A stretch of DNA of 64,000 nt from Nephrocerus scutellatus (Eukaryota > Arthropoda > Insecta > Diptera > Pipunculidae), in the NCBI GenBank assembly GCA_947095585.1, contig OX352761.1, positions 83,753,919 through 83,817,918 of the forward strand. The letters run 5' to 3'. The notes below the pieces were generated by a model that was not told the origin of the DNA, did not search any database, and saw nothing but the letters and a program-made list of their open reading frames with translations. Positions within the stretch are counted from its first letter, which is position 1. Every line of letters starts with the position of its first letter. Position numbers and translations under genes: made by a program. Positions 42,731 through 52,336 of this stretch are shown here, in pieces.

Positions 42731-43707
42731 TTTTTTTTTTAGAATAGAATACTTTATTATGTCTTTATTTTTCTTCCAATTCATTCAAATATCAATTACT
42801 TATAGTATAGAATAAAGAAATATTCATGACATTCTGTATTTTATATACTAAGTATTAAAAAATAGTTTTGAATGCCACTTCAAAGGGCTTATATATATTT
42901 AAATATTAGTTATGGGTGGGGTGACCCTATTAAAACAATTTGTACTATCCAAAATAGGTATATGCTTACAATAATAAAGGAACAACAAATTCGACTGCAT
43001 AAATTACGTAATGCTACAAAAGAAAGGCAGCCGTGTTGACTCGAATCTGATTCGCGGATGCTGTCTTTCTTGATGATGCAATCCGCGCTAGGAGCACCAT
43101 ACCAACAAGATAGTGGTCCGAGTCGACGTTGGCACCTCGGTACGTTCGTACCGTCATCAGATACGAGTTGTGGCGGCGGTTTATCAACACGTGGTCTATC
43201 TGGTTGCGAGTGGCTCCATCAGGAGATACCCAGGTGGCTTTGTGGATATTTTTACGCGCAAACCGTTACTCGCGACCACAAAATTATTGCTTGCTGCCAT
43301 CTCTATGACTCGTTGTCCATTGTCATTAGTGTTCTCGTGTAATCTATGGGTCCCAATGTACTGCCTGAATACTGGCTCCCTACCTTTTTTGGCACTCATA
43401 TTCCCCAGAATGATTTTTTTTTAGAATAGAATACTTTATTATGTCTTTATTTTTCTTCCAATTCATTCAAATATCAATTACTTATAGTATAGAATAAAGA
43501 AATATTCATGACATTCTGTATTTTATATACTAAGTATTAGAAAATAGTTTTGAATGCCACTTCAAAGGGCTTATATATATTTAAATATTAGTTATGGGTG
43601 GGGTGACCCTATTAAAACAATTTGTACTATCCAAAATAGGTATATGCTTACAATAATAAAGGAACAACAAATTCGACTGCATAAATTACGTAATGCTACA
43701 AAAGAAA
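42343..43707 (-). repeat. 683-bp tandem duplication spanning the E8/E9 junction
   Basis: Copy 1 is 42343-43025, copy 2 is 43026-43707; they differ by one T in the junction T tract and about one substitution. Each copy contains RTE endonuclease (E8) followed by the A-tail and 3' UTR of LINE E9. The duplication therefore happened after E9 inserted, and recently. Confidence 0.95.
43026..43413 (-). pseudogene. E8 endonuclease segment, duplicated copy
   Basis: Near-exact repeat of 42343-42730, including the same frame change and the SDH motif. Confidence 0.9.
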
Positions 43708-43773
43708 ACTTTAATTTTTACTTATATAAGATTTAATTGCTTCAAGATAAAATAAAATAAGATTAAACTGAAA
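43414..43773 (-). other. E9 3' UTR and A-tail
   Basis: T tract at 43414-43422 (A-tail on the minus strand) followed by about 350 bases of non-coding sequence to the ORF2 stop at 43774. An ATTTATT-like 'aataaag' signal lies near 43494 on the plus strand. Confidence 0.7.
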
Positions 43774-45886
43774 TTAAGCCACAATATCATGAAGAATAGA
43801 TTCTAAACTATTGTAATCTAAATTCAATAGCCAGTGTTTTACAAGTTTTAAACGCATTTCAGGCACTGCTGTTGCTCTGATGGATTGAGGAAGATTATTG
43901 TATAAACGACATGATGAAACTGAATAAAAATTACGAAAAGTAGTCGTTCGGAAGGTTGGTACAGATACCATGTTCGAAAAGTTTCCACGTAAATTATAAC
44001 TAGAGATTAAACGATAATTTCGATTTCCAGACTTCATAAATAAAGTCTTAAACACTTTAAAGCAATACAAATGTCGGACTGGAAGAATTTGTTGGTCGTA
44101 GAACAATGGAAAACACGGATGTCTTCTAGGTTTACGGCATATTAATCTTAAAATATATTTCTGCAGTATTAACAACGGTTGAATTTTATTTAAATAAACA
44201 CCTCCCCAACATACAATACCATATTGCAGTTTGGAATGGAAAATTGTTGAGCAGATATTTCGCAAATACAAAAAATGTCTAAGTGTACAACGGAAATATT
44301 TCCTAAAAATTTCTATGTGATACGAGAAGCTCATTCTAGAATCGATTGAAAGCCCCAAGTATTTAAATTCATTCACTGTCTCAATTAAAAAACACATATT
44401 ACTGCAACTTGAACTATCACAAAAGGAGTTAGAAGTCGTACTCATGCAATTTAACAACTTGTAATTTGGCACTCCGGTTCCTTATTAAAAAAATATTAGC
44501 TTCCAAATTGTTGAGGGATGACAAATCAAAAAATATTATTTTAGTTTTAGAGCTTATAATCAACTTGTGCTCAGCAAACCAGCTTCTCAATAAACTTAGA
44601 TCTCAATTGATGTCGGAAACTAGATCCAAAGGACTATTCAAACCATAAGAAAAGCCTATATCATCCGCAAAACCAGTAGGAGATCCTTTGAAATTAAGTG
44701 CAAGGAGGGAATTAATATAGACTAGAAACAAGATTGGTCCCAAAACAGAACCTTGTGGTACACCCAAATTGGAGAATTTTATGCCGCTCCTAATTTTATC
44801 CAATTTCACTCTTTGCGACCTATATTTTAAAAAATATCTAAACCAATCAAGTACAAAACCACGAAAACCGGCTTTTTCTAATTTTCTCAGCAGAATATTG
44901 TGATTGACCATATCAAAAGCTTTGGTGATATCAATAAATAATCCAGCCGTACACTTTTTCCCATCAAGGTTTGACATTACTTGAGCACAAACCTACAATA
45001 CTGCATCTTCCGTCGATCTACCTTTCTGAAAACCAAACTGATTTGGGTTAAAAACTTGGTTCTAATTAGAAAGCTCACTATTCTATTTTTGACAAGTTTT
45101 TCGAAGATTTTACTGAAAACTGGAAGAAGTGATATGGGCCTGTAGTTACACATTTACAAAGTAGAACCTTTCTTAAACCATGGTATAATATCTGCACATT
45201 TCAGCTCTTCTGGAAATACTCCCGCAAATACGCAACGATTAAAAATATCTGACAAGACATCCACTACGAAGCATGCAACTTTTTTAAAAGCAGGTTCGAA
45301 ACACCATCAACACCACACGATTTAGAATTTTTTAAAGTACCAATAACTTTTAATATTTCAAGCGATGTAATGGGCTCATAAACAAAACTGTTTCTTTGAA
45401 ACAGTTCATCAGAGCAACAAAAGGATGAACATGAGGTACAATGCGTTAGGACGGGGCATGGTTGTAAGCTACTGGCTATAATAGCGAAATAGTAATTAAA
45501 TGCCTCAGACATGACAGATTTTTCTGTAACGTCGACAATTTTTTATATTTTCTTTTTAAACTCCGGTTTTGAGGGTACTTTTTGCACTTAATGCTGAGTT
45601 TGTTTTTACCTCTTACTTTATTCAACAAATACCTTGAGATCCAAGGTTTAAGTCTTTTTACAAAATTTTTTGAAGGCAAGACTGATGAACAGTTAAGAAT
45701 GTGTTTCTTAAGGCTAACAATAAATATAGAATAGGCCTTAGAAGCATCTCTACACGAGTAAACATCTTCCCAAAACTTATAAAAAAGATTTTTTTTAAGT
45801 TTGCTGAAGTTAATATTGATCACAATGTCAGCCGATTTTGGAGTTTTTCTACCTTTGCTATTGATGTGGACTAAAAGCCCTGTCAT
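43774..45886 (-). pseudogene. E9 ORF2 reverse transcriptase part
   Basis: 45476-45886: linker after the endonuclease, Lys-rich. 45264-45512: CGVDGVSN, where RTs have GxDG(I/V). Around 45000-45200: frame-broken fingers. 44603-44977: LFIDITKAFDMVNH, GVPQGSVLGPILFLVYIN and catalytic TGFADD. 43774-44472: thumb and C-terminus (FKYLGLSID...LYNNLPQSIR). Several frame changes (near 45500, 45050 and 44600). The endonuclease belonging to this protein is at 59736-60450, separated by E10. Confidence 0.85.
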
Positions 45887-45890
45887 ACAG
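45887..45890. other. E10 target site duplication, left (ACAG)
   Basis: ACAG immediately before the LTR at 45891; the same four bases follow the other LTR at 59732-59735. Confidence 0.9.
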
Positions 45891-47408
45891 TGTAATGGAC
45901 CATATGTGATGGTTGTGGTATTAGTAGGTTAGTCTGTCCGCCAATACAGTATAATACCCTATTGGTGGATCCCACCATATATATATATATATATATATAG
46001 GAGCGCTGCACCCCTGGTTTGCACGCGTGGATACCATTTGCTAAGCTCGTCGCAATCGGGGGTGGGTTCTTGGGGTGCAACGACCTCCATATCCCAAATA
46101 CACAAATAAATTTTGCGTGCAATAAGTGATCAAAAAAAAAAGGAAAGAAAATCAAGCGAAAGAAAGGGAAAACAAATAAGGGAATAGTTGTACTCTCGAT
46201 GATGTATTATCCCTGTTCATTGCCTTACGGTCTTCGACCGGATGTTTGAGGGTGTGGGTTCGGGTTTAGGTTCGCTACTTCAACCTTAACCTTTTCCCAC
46301 CGTGTCTTAACCCTCCCTGCCTTGGGACCCCGATGTCTTCGGGTCCCCCATGTTTGTATAATGGGGTCTTGCCTAACCCATGTCACCCAAGGCTGGACCA
46401 CCTATGCCAGAGAGAGAAAAAGTTTGCTAATAACTACTCATTTTAAAGTTTACACAAATATACATTTATTTTCATTAAAGCAACTGGGAAAAAAAATAAT
46501 TCATGGGGTTGAGCTATACTCAAAACTTGACAAAATGTGAAAAAAAATAAGCTTTTCTCTACTTTACATTTCGTATAATCTTATGCTTCTCATTTATTGG
46601 AAGTATAATTATAGGCATCCCTCAAAGAAAACCTAAGTAGGCGTGACACCATATTAAATCTATTGATATATTTAAATTTATCCGAATTCAAATTAGCCTG
46701 AATTCACTAATTAAGCGTAAAAAAAAACCATAAAACCGATATAATATTAAATCTATTGTTGAAATCCTTATAATTTACCGAGTACTTTTGTATTCTATAT
46801 ATATATATAAAGGTACTTTAAATCGATACTTTTGGGGTCTTCTTCTATAAGTAACCATTCCTAAACGAGGTCATCCATCATCTCTTTGGACTTAATAGTA
46901 CGCCTAGTGCGGTACTGTACACAAAAAAAGATAAAGACCGAAATCGAGTATGTTCTACATATATATGTATTGACTCGCAATGACTGTACGCAACCGAGTA
47001 AGAGGGCAATAGGAAAGAAAAATAACACCAACATCATACTCGCAACCTACGGTTGCCTATGGCGAAAGATGGCTTCCTGTACACCTTATATATAAACGCG
47101 TATAAGCTTAAGAAAAATATTTTATTTGCACTTACTTATCCATCCGACATCGGCAGCGCTGTCGATGACGATGTATACCCCATATAGGGTGCTGAAACAA
47201 TAAAGATTCAAATGGATGATATGGTACCAGGAAAACATCTTGGTGCCAGAGAAATTTGGTAGTATTGCTCTTTTTTCCCCTTTTCTGTAGGAAACGACAA
47301 AATTGACCCATACCGCGACATTACTTTGACTAATCCGATGGATGACACACGTTTCACAAGATATTTAAATTAATATCCTATAAAATTTAAATATGAACAA
47401 ATCCCATC

Positions 47409-47618
47409 GGGTTTGTTTAATCCTGGTATCCTGGTGTGGTCGTCTTCGGTGTCGATGTTTTCTGGAGCAGTCCTAAATCTGGTCCAAGGTAGCAGCCTCG
47501 TGTCGTGCGGAGCAAGATCAACCCTCGGAGGATTCCACAAAATTCCCAGATGGAGTACTTTGACGGCTTTCGTTTCCTGTGTGCCACGAGGTGGCCACGT
47601 CCAGTGAGTAGGAAAAGG
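47409..47618. other. 210-base block present only in the E10 3' LTR
   Basis: Lies between 'gaacaaatccc(a)tcggg' and 'aaaaggtattacaacc', which are adjacent at 58190-58215 in the other LTR. GC-richer than its surroundings. Either an insertion here or a deletion in the other LTR; no target duplication is obvious. Confidence 0.8.
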
Positions 47619-47650
47619 TATTACAACCTAGGTCGCTTTTGCGCATTTAG

Positions 47651-48290
47651 GCAGATAAAAGGGAAAACGCACTATCGGCAACCATTTGCAATTATTTAAA
47701 TCTGTCTGTTTCGGCACGATTTAATTTTTTTATTTAGCCAGACAAAAGGAAAACGCACTATCGGCAACCATTTGCAATTATTTAAATCTGTCTATTTCGG
47801 CACGATTTAATTTTTTTTAATTTAGCCAGACAAAAGGAAAACGCACTATCGGCAACCATATGCAATTATTTAAATCTGTCTATTTCGGCACGATTTAATT
47901 TTAATTTAGCCAGACAAAAGCAAAACGCACTATCGGCAACCATTTGCAATTAATTAAATCTGTCTGTTTCGGTACGATTTATTTTTTTTAATTTAGCCAG
48001 ACAAAAGGAAAACGCACTATCGGCAAGCATTTGCAATTATTTAAATCTGTCAGTTTCGGCACGATTTAATTTTTTAATTTAGCCAGACAAAAGGAAAACG
48101 CACTATCGGCAACCATATGCAATTATTTAGATCTGTCTATTTCGGCACGATTTACTTTAATTTAGCCAGACAAAAGAAAAACGCACTATCGGCAACCATT
48201 TGCAATTAATTAAATCTGTCTATTTCGGCACGATTTAATTTTAATTTAGCCAGACAAAAGCAAAACGCACTATCGGCAACCATTTGCAAT
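47651..48290 (-). repeat. 86-bp minisatellite in the E10 3' LTR, 8 units
   Basis: Units contain ACGCACTATCGGCAACCATT, 'gcaattatttaaatctgtct' and 'tttcggcacgattt', ending in a variable T run. Unit cores at about 47667, 47753, 47839, 47925, 48011, 48097, 48180 and 48268. Confidence 0.9.
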
Positions 48291-48895
48291 TAAAACTCGC
48301 TTGAAATTTAATGTCATTCTTTTGTTCGTTATTTCGGAGCTAACGAGCTTCACGACCGTGTCGTTCGTCGGTTGAAAGCAAAACTCCCCAGCCAAAAACG
48401 TTTTCTGCCCGACTATCCATTGCCATCACTCAATAATTTCCCATTCGATTCCTTCATTCTCCTTTTCGAGCGGTCGACGTGGCAAAAGCGCATTCGTCTG
48501 CATCATCTTGTTACACATGTGCGTGTGTGTAATACCGAATTTAGGTAACAGGGACAAATGCCATGTCTGATGTGGAGTATCGAATGTTTCTCCGGTAGTT
48601 TTCCATATCGGTGTACTCTTCTATCTTAGGCTATGTCAAGATATCCAAGTACAAGGAGAAGAGAGATATGCTGCATTTCAACAAATCATACGAGCAGACA
48701 CGGAATTTGTTGTTGCATCATTAACAATAAGGTGATGAGGACTGCTATTCTTGTGGTCCATTTTCGGTCGAAAGAGAATGCAAGGAAATATTCAAGTGGT
48801 TAATAAATTGCAGGGATGTCTCAAAACAAGCTTTACAGGGTGATTATCGCCGGAAAGTTAGGGGGCGCATGATGCATAGGACTTCGACCATTACA

Positions 48896-48977
48896 ACACA
48901 AACGATAGGCCTAATTCTTACCTAAGATCAGACATCGGGCTCTATCGTTTGAACAGGTCGCAGATATTGGACGAATA
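48896..48977 (-). other. E10 pol-LTR spacer; no clear polypurine tract
   Basis: Only 82 bases lie between the pol stop (48978) and the LTR. On the minus strand the bases just before the LTR are pyrimidine-mixed (…cgtttgtgt). The best purine run, TTAGGTAAGAA, is about 25 bases away. Confidence 0.6.
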
Positions 48978-51900
48978 CTATTGTCGAATATCCTTCGCAT
49001 GGTAGGTTCCTACTAATTTCCCAGATCTGTCTTCGAGGACATAGCATGACTTCCCTTGTTTTTCACGAATCCTGGCCGGTATAAAAAGTGGTGCCAGCTT
49101 TCCGCTAAAGCCTTTGGCAAAGTTGCTTTGAGCTAAGTTACGCCTGAAAACTTCTTGACCTAATTTAAACTCTACATCGCGGCTTCTGGTGTTATACGTT
49201 CGAGCGTTAATTTCGTAAGATCGAAGTAGATTCTCTTGGATCCTTTTCTGAACAGTCGCGCGTCGATCACACGGCGATAAGTCTACGTCATGTTCCTCCA
49301 AAAGGTCAAGGCAACGCAAGAACCTATAGTCGGAAGCATGATGTAACATGTTCATGCCAAACAGGACATAATAAAGGTTGTATCCCGTGGTCGTGTGGTA
49401 TGAACTGCGGAGCGCACAGCTTATACTACTCAGGTATCGGTCCCAATCTCTTTGATCTTCCTTGACGTATGCCCGAATGGCGGCTATCACAGATCGATTC
49501 ACTCGTTCCGAGGCATTCGACTGCGGTGAATAAAAGGATGTATATACGTGTTTTATTCCGTATTTTACCATGAGCCCATTGAATTTAGCAGACTTGAACT
49601 GTACTCCATTATCGGATACAATTTCTTCCGGTACCCCAAAAGTTTGAAAGACATAATCTTCTAAGTAATCGCTGATGACTGAAGCACAGAATTTCTTCAA
49701 GGGTTTCAACCAGTTGTATTTGGAAAAGTGGTCTACGACAATCAATATTCCTATCGCCCCAGATTTTGAGCGGGGGTAGGGACCTATTAAATCGATGTAC
49801 AAACGTTGGTATGGTCGGATGGATGGTGCCAATCGTCCCATGGGTGGTCGCAAGCAGAGATTGGTTGGTTTGGTACATTTACATGTCTCACAGTTCGAAA
49901 TAAATTCTCTGACCTGATTCAACATGTGAGGCCAGAAGAAATATCGCCTAACGCGTTCGATAGTCTTTCCTACTCCTCCGTGTGCACTTGTTACGCGACA
50001 GTACGCTTGACTGATGACATAACTAGCCAAAGCCTGAGGAATCCAAAGCTTCCACGAGTCCACCTCCTGATCCTCCTTGCCAGATGCAAATTCCGTTCGT
50101 TTGTACACGTATTTACCTACCACCTTGAGATCGGGTAACTTACTTTGGTTGGTCAAGATCTTGTCCTTAAGAGATATGTAATCGGGACCTTCGAATTCGG
50201 CCGAATCCAAGTCAACCGCAGGGCCTATGTCCACTAGTTCACCCACCTCGTTCGAGTGCAATCTGGACAACGCGTCCGGGACAACGTGTTCAAAACCCCT
50301 CCTGTGCTTGATCGTAAAATTGAACCCTTGACGCTTTAAGGCCCAACGTGCCAATCTTCCACTTAGGTCGGTTTGCCTCATCAGCCATTGCAAACTAGCA
50401 TGGTCGGTGATGACCGTGAACTCTTGTCCCTCGATATAAGCGCGGAACTTTTTAATACTCAAGACCACAGCCAGACACTCCTGCTCAGTGACGCTATAAT
50501 TCCTCTGGGCTTTGTTAAGTTTCTGTGACATAAATGCCACTGGAACTTCATCGCCACCGTCAGTAACCTGAGCTAGGACACTACCAATACCGTCTTGGCT
50601 GGCGTCACATTGTAAGTAAAAGGGTTTATTAAAATCAGGATTCGAAAGCACGGGTGCCGTAGTTAGGCTTTCTCTCAGTTTCATAAAAGCGTTATCAGCT
50701 TCTTTTGACCATGTGAATGATTTTGACTTCTTCAGTAAATCTGTGAGTGGGTGAGCTATTACTGAGAAATTGGATATGAAGAGCCGGTACCAGCCCGCCA
50801 TTCCAAGAAACCTCCTCAGTTGCCTTACCGATGCTGGAACTCGGAACTCGGATATAGCCACGACCTTATCCGGGTCGGCCCTCAGAACCCCATTTCCAAC
50901 AATATAGCCCAAGTACTTCACTTCACTTAGACAGAATTGGCTTTTTCGCAACTTAATAGTAAGTCCAGCCTTTCGCAAGTGGCATGCGACTTCCTCCAGG
51001 ACTAGCATGTGCTTCTTAAAAGTATCGGTAACGACTAGCAGATCATCTAAATAATCAAATACGCAATCTCTAATTTGTGATGGAATCACCTGGTCCATCA
51101 GCCTGCACAGTGTCTGGTGAGCATTGCACAGCCCAAATGGCATCACTCGGTACTGGTATAATGGTCTACCCGGGACGGTAAAAGCGGTTTTGTCGCGCGA
51201 ATTTACTTCCAATGGAATTTGGTGAAAGGCTTTCTTAAGGTCCAAACTAGAGTTAACTTCTGCCGGTGGTAGTCGTCCCAAGATTCCGTTTATGTGTGGC
51301 AAAGGATACGCATCCTTGACCGTTACTGCATTTACTTTCCTGGAATCTAGGCACAACCTAACCTTTCCAGGTTGACGCACTAATACCACTGGCGAACTCC
51401 AAGAACTTTTTGACTCTTCAATGATCCCTTGCGCTAGCATTTCATCCAGTTCGGCGTAAATTAACTTTTCAATCGCCGGAGATACAGGATAATGGCGCTG
51501 CTTTACGGGTTTTGCGTCCTTTATGTCTATGGTATGTTCGACTAGAGTGGTTTTGCCTAACCCGTGTCTGTCGTAAGACGGAAACATAGACTTAACTACT
51601 TCCAATCTTGCCCGTTGTCCGTCAGTCAACTTTAGCGATTTGCTATCGACGGCTTCAGCTACATCATCATTCGAGTTGAGGTGTAATTCACCAATAATCT
51701 CGGGTGCCAAATTGAATGCTCGCCAGAAGTCGATTCCCAGATACAAGTTTTGAGAAAGGCTAGGAATGAGGTACAGATCGATTGCTCGAGTCTGTTCCCG
51801 AAATTCCAAATCAACTCTAATCTTTCCCTTTATGGGCTGTCGTGTTCCGTCCGCTGTCTTAGCACTGCTGAAAAATCTGGTGATATCTTGTTCACCTCGC

Positions 51901-52301
51901 AATAGGTCTTCTGCTATCTTTGATCCTAGGCAGCTAATGGTAGCGCCACTATCGAGAAAACCCAGCATTGACTGACCTAAAAACTTTACTTCTGCGTATG
52001 ATCGAACGTCGTTCCACTTGTTGATGATCGCATCCACAAGGTTCCGTCGACTTGATAGGACCGACTTCCAGAAGCTTCGCAGCCTGAGAGTCGATCGCTT
52101 GCTTTTCTTCTTCACGGTAACAACACCTTCTCCAAAAATCCGTGCCTTTGCCTTCTGGTATTCATTAAATCTCATATGGTAAGGTTTAATCGGCAATAAA
52201 GCAGGTTTTCTAACGTTAGATTTAAAAGTGGTATCTGACACATTGGGTACTAGGACTGCGCGTGGCCTCATAGGTTTCCCAAGCACAACACCAGCACCCA
52301 C
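48978..52301 (-). CDS. E10 pol: protease, RT, RNase H, integrase (intact)
   Basis: 1107 codons without interruption. Protease: LGFLDSGATISC (residue ~117). RT: LCLDSRKVNAVT, SLDLKKAFHQIP, VMPFGLCNAHQTLC and catalytic FDYLDDLL (~420). RNase H: QCDASQDGIGSVLA, YSVTEQECLAVV, ITDHASLQWL and PDALSRL. Integrase: zinc finger (HGGVGKT...CETCKC), core with the Asp in YIDLIGPYPR, the Asp in IVSDNGVQF and the Glu in NASERVNRS, then a C-terminal domain of about 120 residues without a chromodomain. All catalytic residues are present. The frame is -1 relative to gag and stays open upstream of the Met, across the gag stop at 52337, so Pol is probably made as a Gag-Pol frameshift product and not from its own Met. 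Potentially active. Confidence 0.95.
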   Translation of the reverse strand: MGAGVVLGKPMRPRAVLVPNVSDTTFKSNVRKPALLPIKPYHMRFNEYQKAKARIFGEGVVTVKKKSKRSTLRLRSFWKSVLSSRRNLVDAIINKWNDVRSYAEVKFLGQSMLGFLDSGATISCLGSKIAEDLLRGEQDITRFFSSAKTADGTRQPIKGKIRVDLEFREQTRAIDLYLIPSLSQNLYLGIDFWRAFNLAPEIIGELHLNSNDDVAEAVDSKSLKLTDGQRARLEVVKSMFPSYDRHGLGKTTLVEHTIDIKDAKPVKQRHYPVSPAIEKLIYAELDEMLAQGIIEESKSSWSSPVVLVRQPGKVRLCLDSRKVNAVTVKDAYPLPHINGILGRLPPAEVNSSLDLKKAFHQIPLEVNSRDKTAFTVPGRPLYQYRVMPFGLCNAHQTLCRLMDQVIPSQIRDCVFDYLDDLLVVTDTFKKHMLVLEEVACHLRKAGLTIKLRKSQFCLSEVKYLGYIVGNGVLRADPDKVVAISEFRVPASVRQLRRFLGMAGWYRLFISNFSVIAHPLTDLLKKSKSFTWSKEADNAFMKLRESLTTAPVLSNPDFNKPFYLQCDASQDGIGSVLAQVTDGGDEVPVAFMSQKLNKAQRNYSVTEQECLAVVLSIKKFRAYIEGQEFTVITDHASLQWLMRQTDLSGRLARWALKRQGFNFTIKHRRGFEHVVPDALSRLHSNEVGELVDIGPAVDLDSAEFEGPDYISLKDKILTNQSKLPDLKVVGKYVYKRTEFASGKEDQEVDSWKLWIPQALASYVISQAYCRVTSAHGGVGKTIERVRRYFFWPHMLNQVREFISNCETCKCTKPTNLCLRPPMGRLAPSIRPYQRLYIDLIGPYPRSKSGAIGILIVVDHFSKYNWLKPLKKFCASVISDYLEDYVFQTFGVPEEIVSDNGVQFKSAKFNGLMVKYGIKHVYTSFYSPQSNASERVNRSVIAAIRAYVKEDQRDWDRYLSSISCALRSSYHTTTGYNLYYVLFGMNMLHHASDYRFLRCLDLLEEHDVDLSPCDRRATVQKRIQENLLRSYEINARTYNTRSRDVEFKLGQEVFRRNLAQSNFAKGFSGKLAPLFIPARIREKQGKSCYVLEDRSGKLVGTYHAKDIRQ

Positions 52302-52336
52302 TGTATCAGATTGGGTATCATCCGAGGATTTATCTA

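Larger units (their letters stand above)
45891..48895 (-). repeat. E10 3' LTR (3005 bp)
   Basis: Matches 56590-59731. Differences: a short TA tract (45978-46000, about 22 bases), a 210-base block at 47409-47618 absent from the other LTR, and 8 rather than 11 units of the 86-bp minisatellite. No coding frame is shared with any known protein; open frames here look like chance. Confidence 0.95.

Noticed and set aside
46886..47095. 69-codon frame identical in both E10 LTRs (MDLIVRLVRYCTQ...)
   Set aside because: Identity only reflects that the two LTRs are copies; there is no recognisable domain, and the frame is short and lies antisense to the element.
47651..48290. Regularly spaced 86-bp repeats resembling a CRISPR array
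   Set aside because: Units are contiguous copies with no unique spacers, lie inside an LTR, and the genome is eukaryotic.
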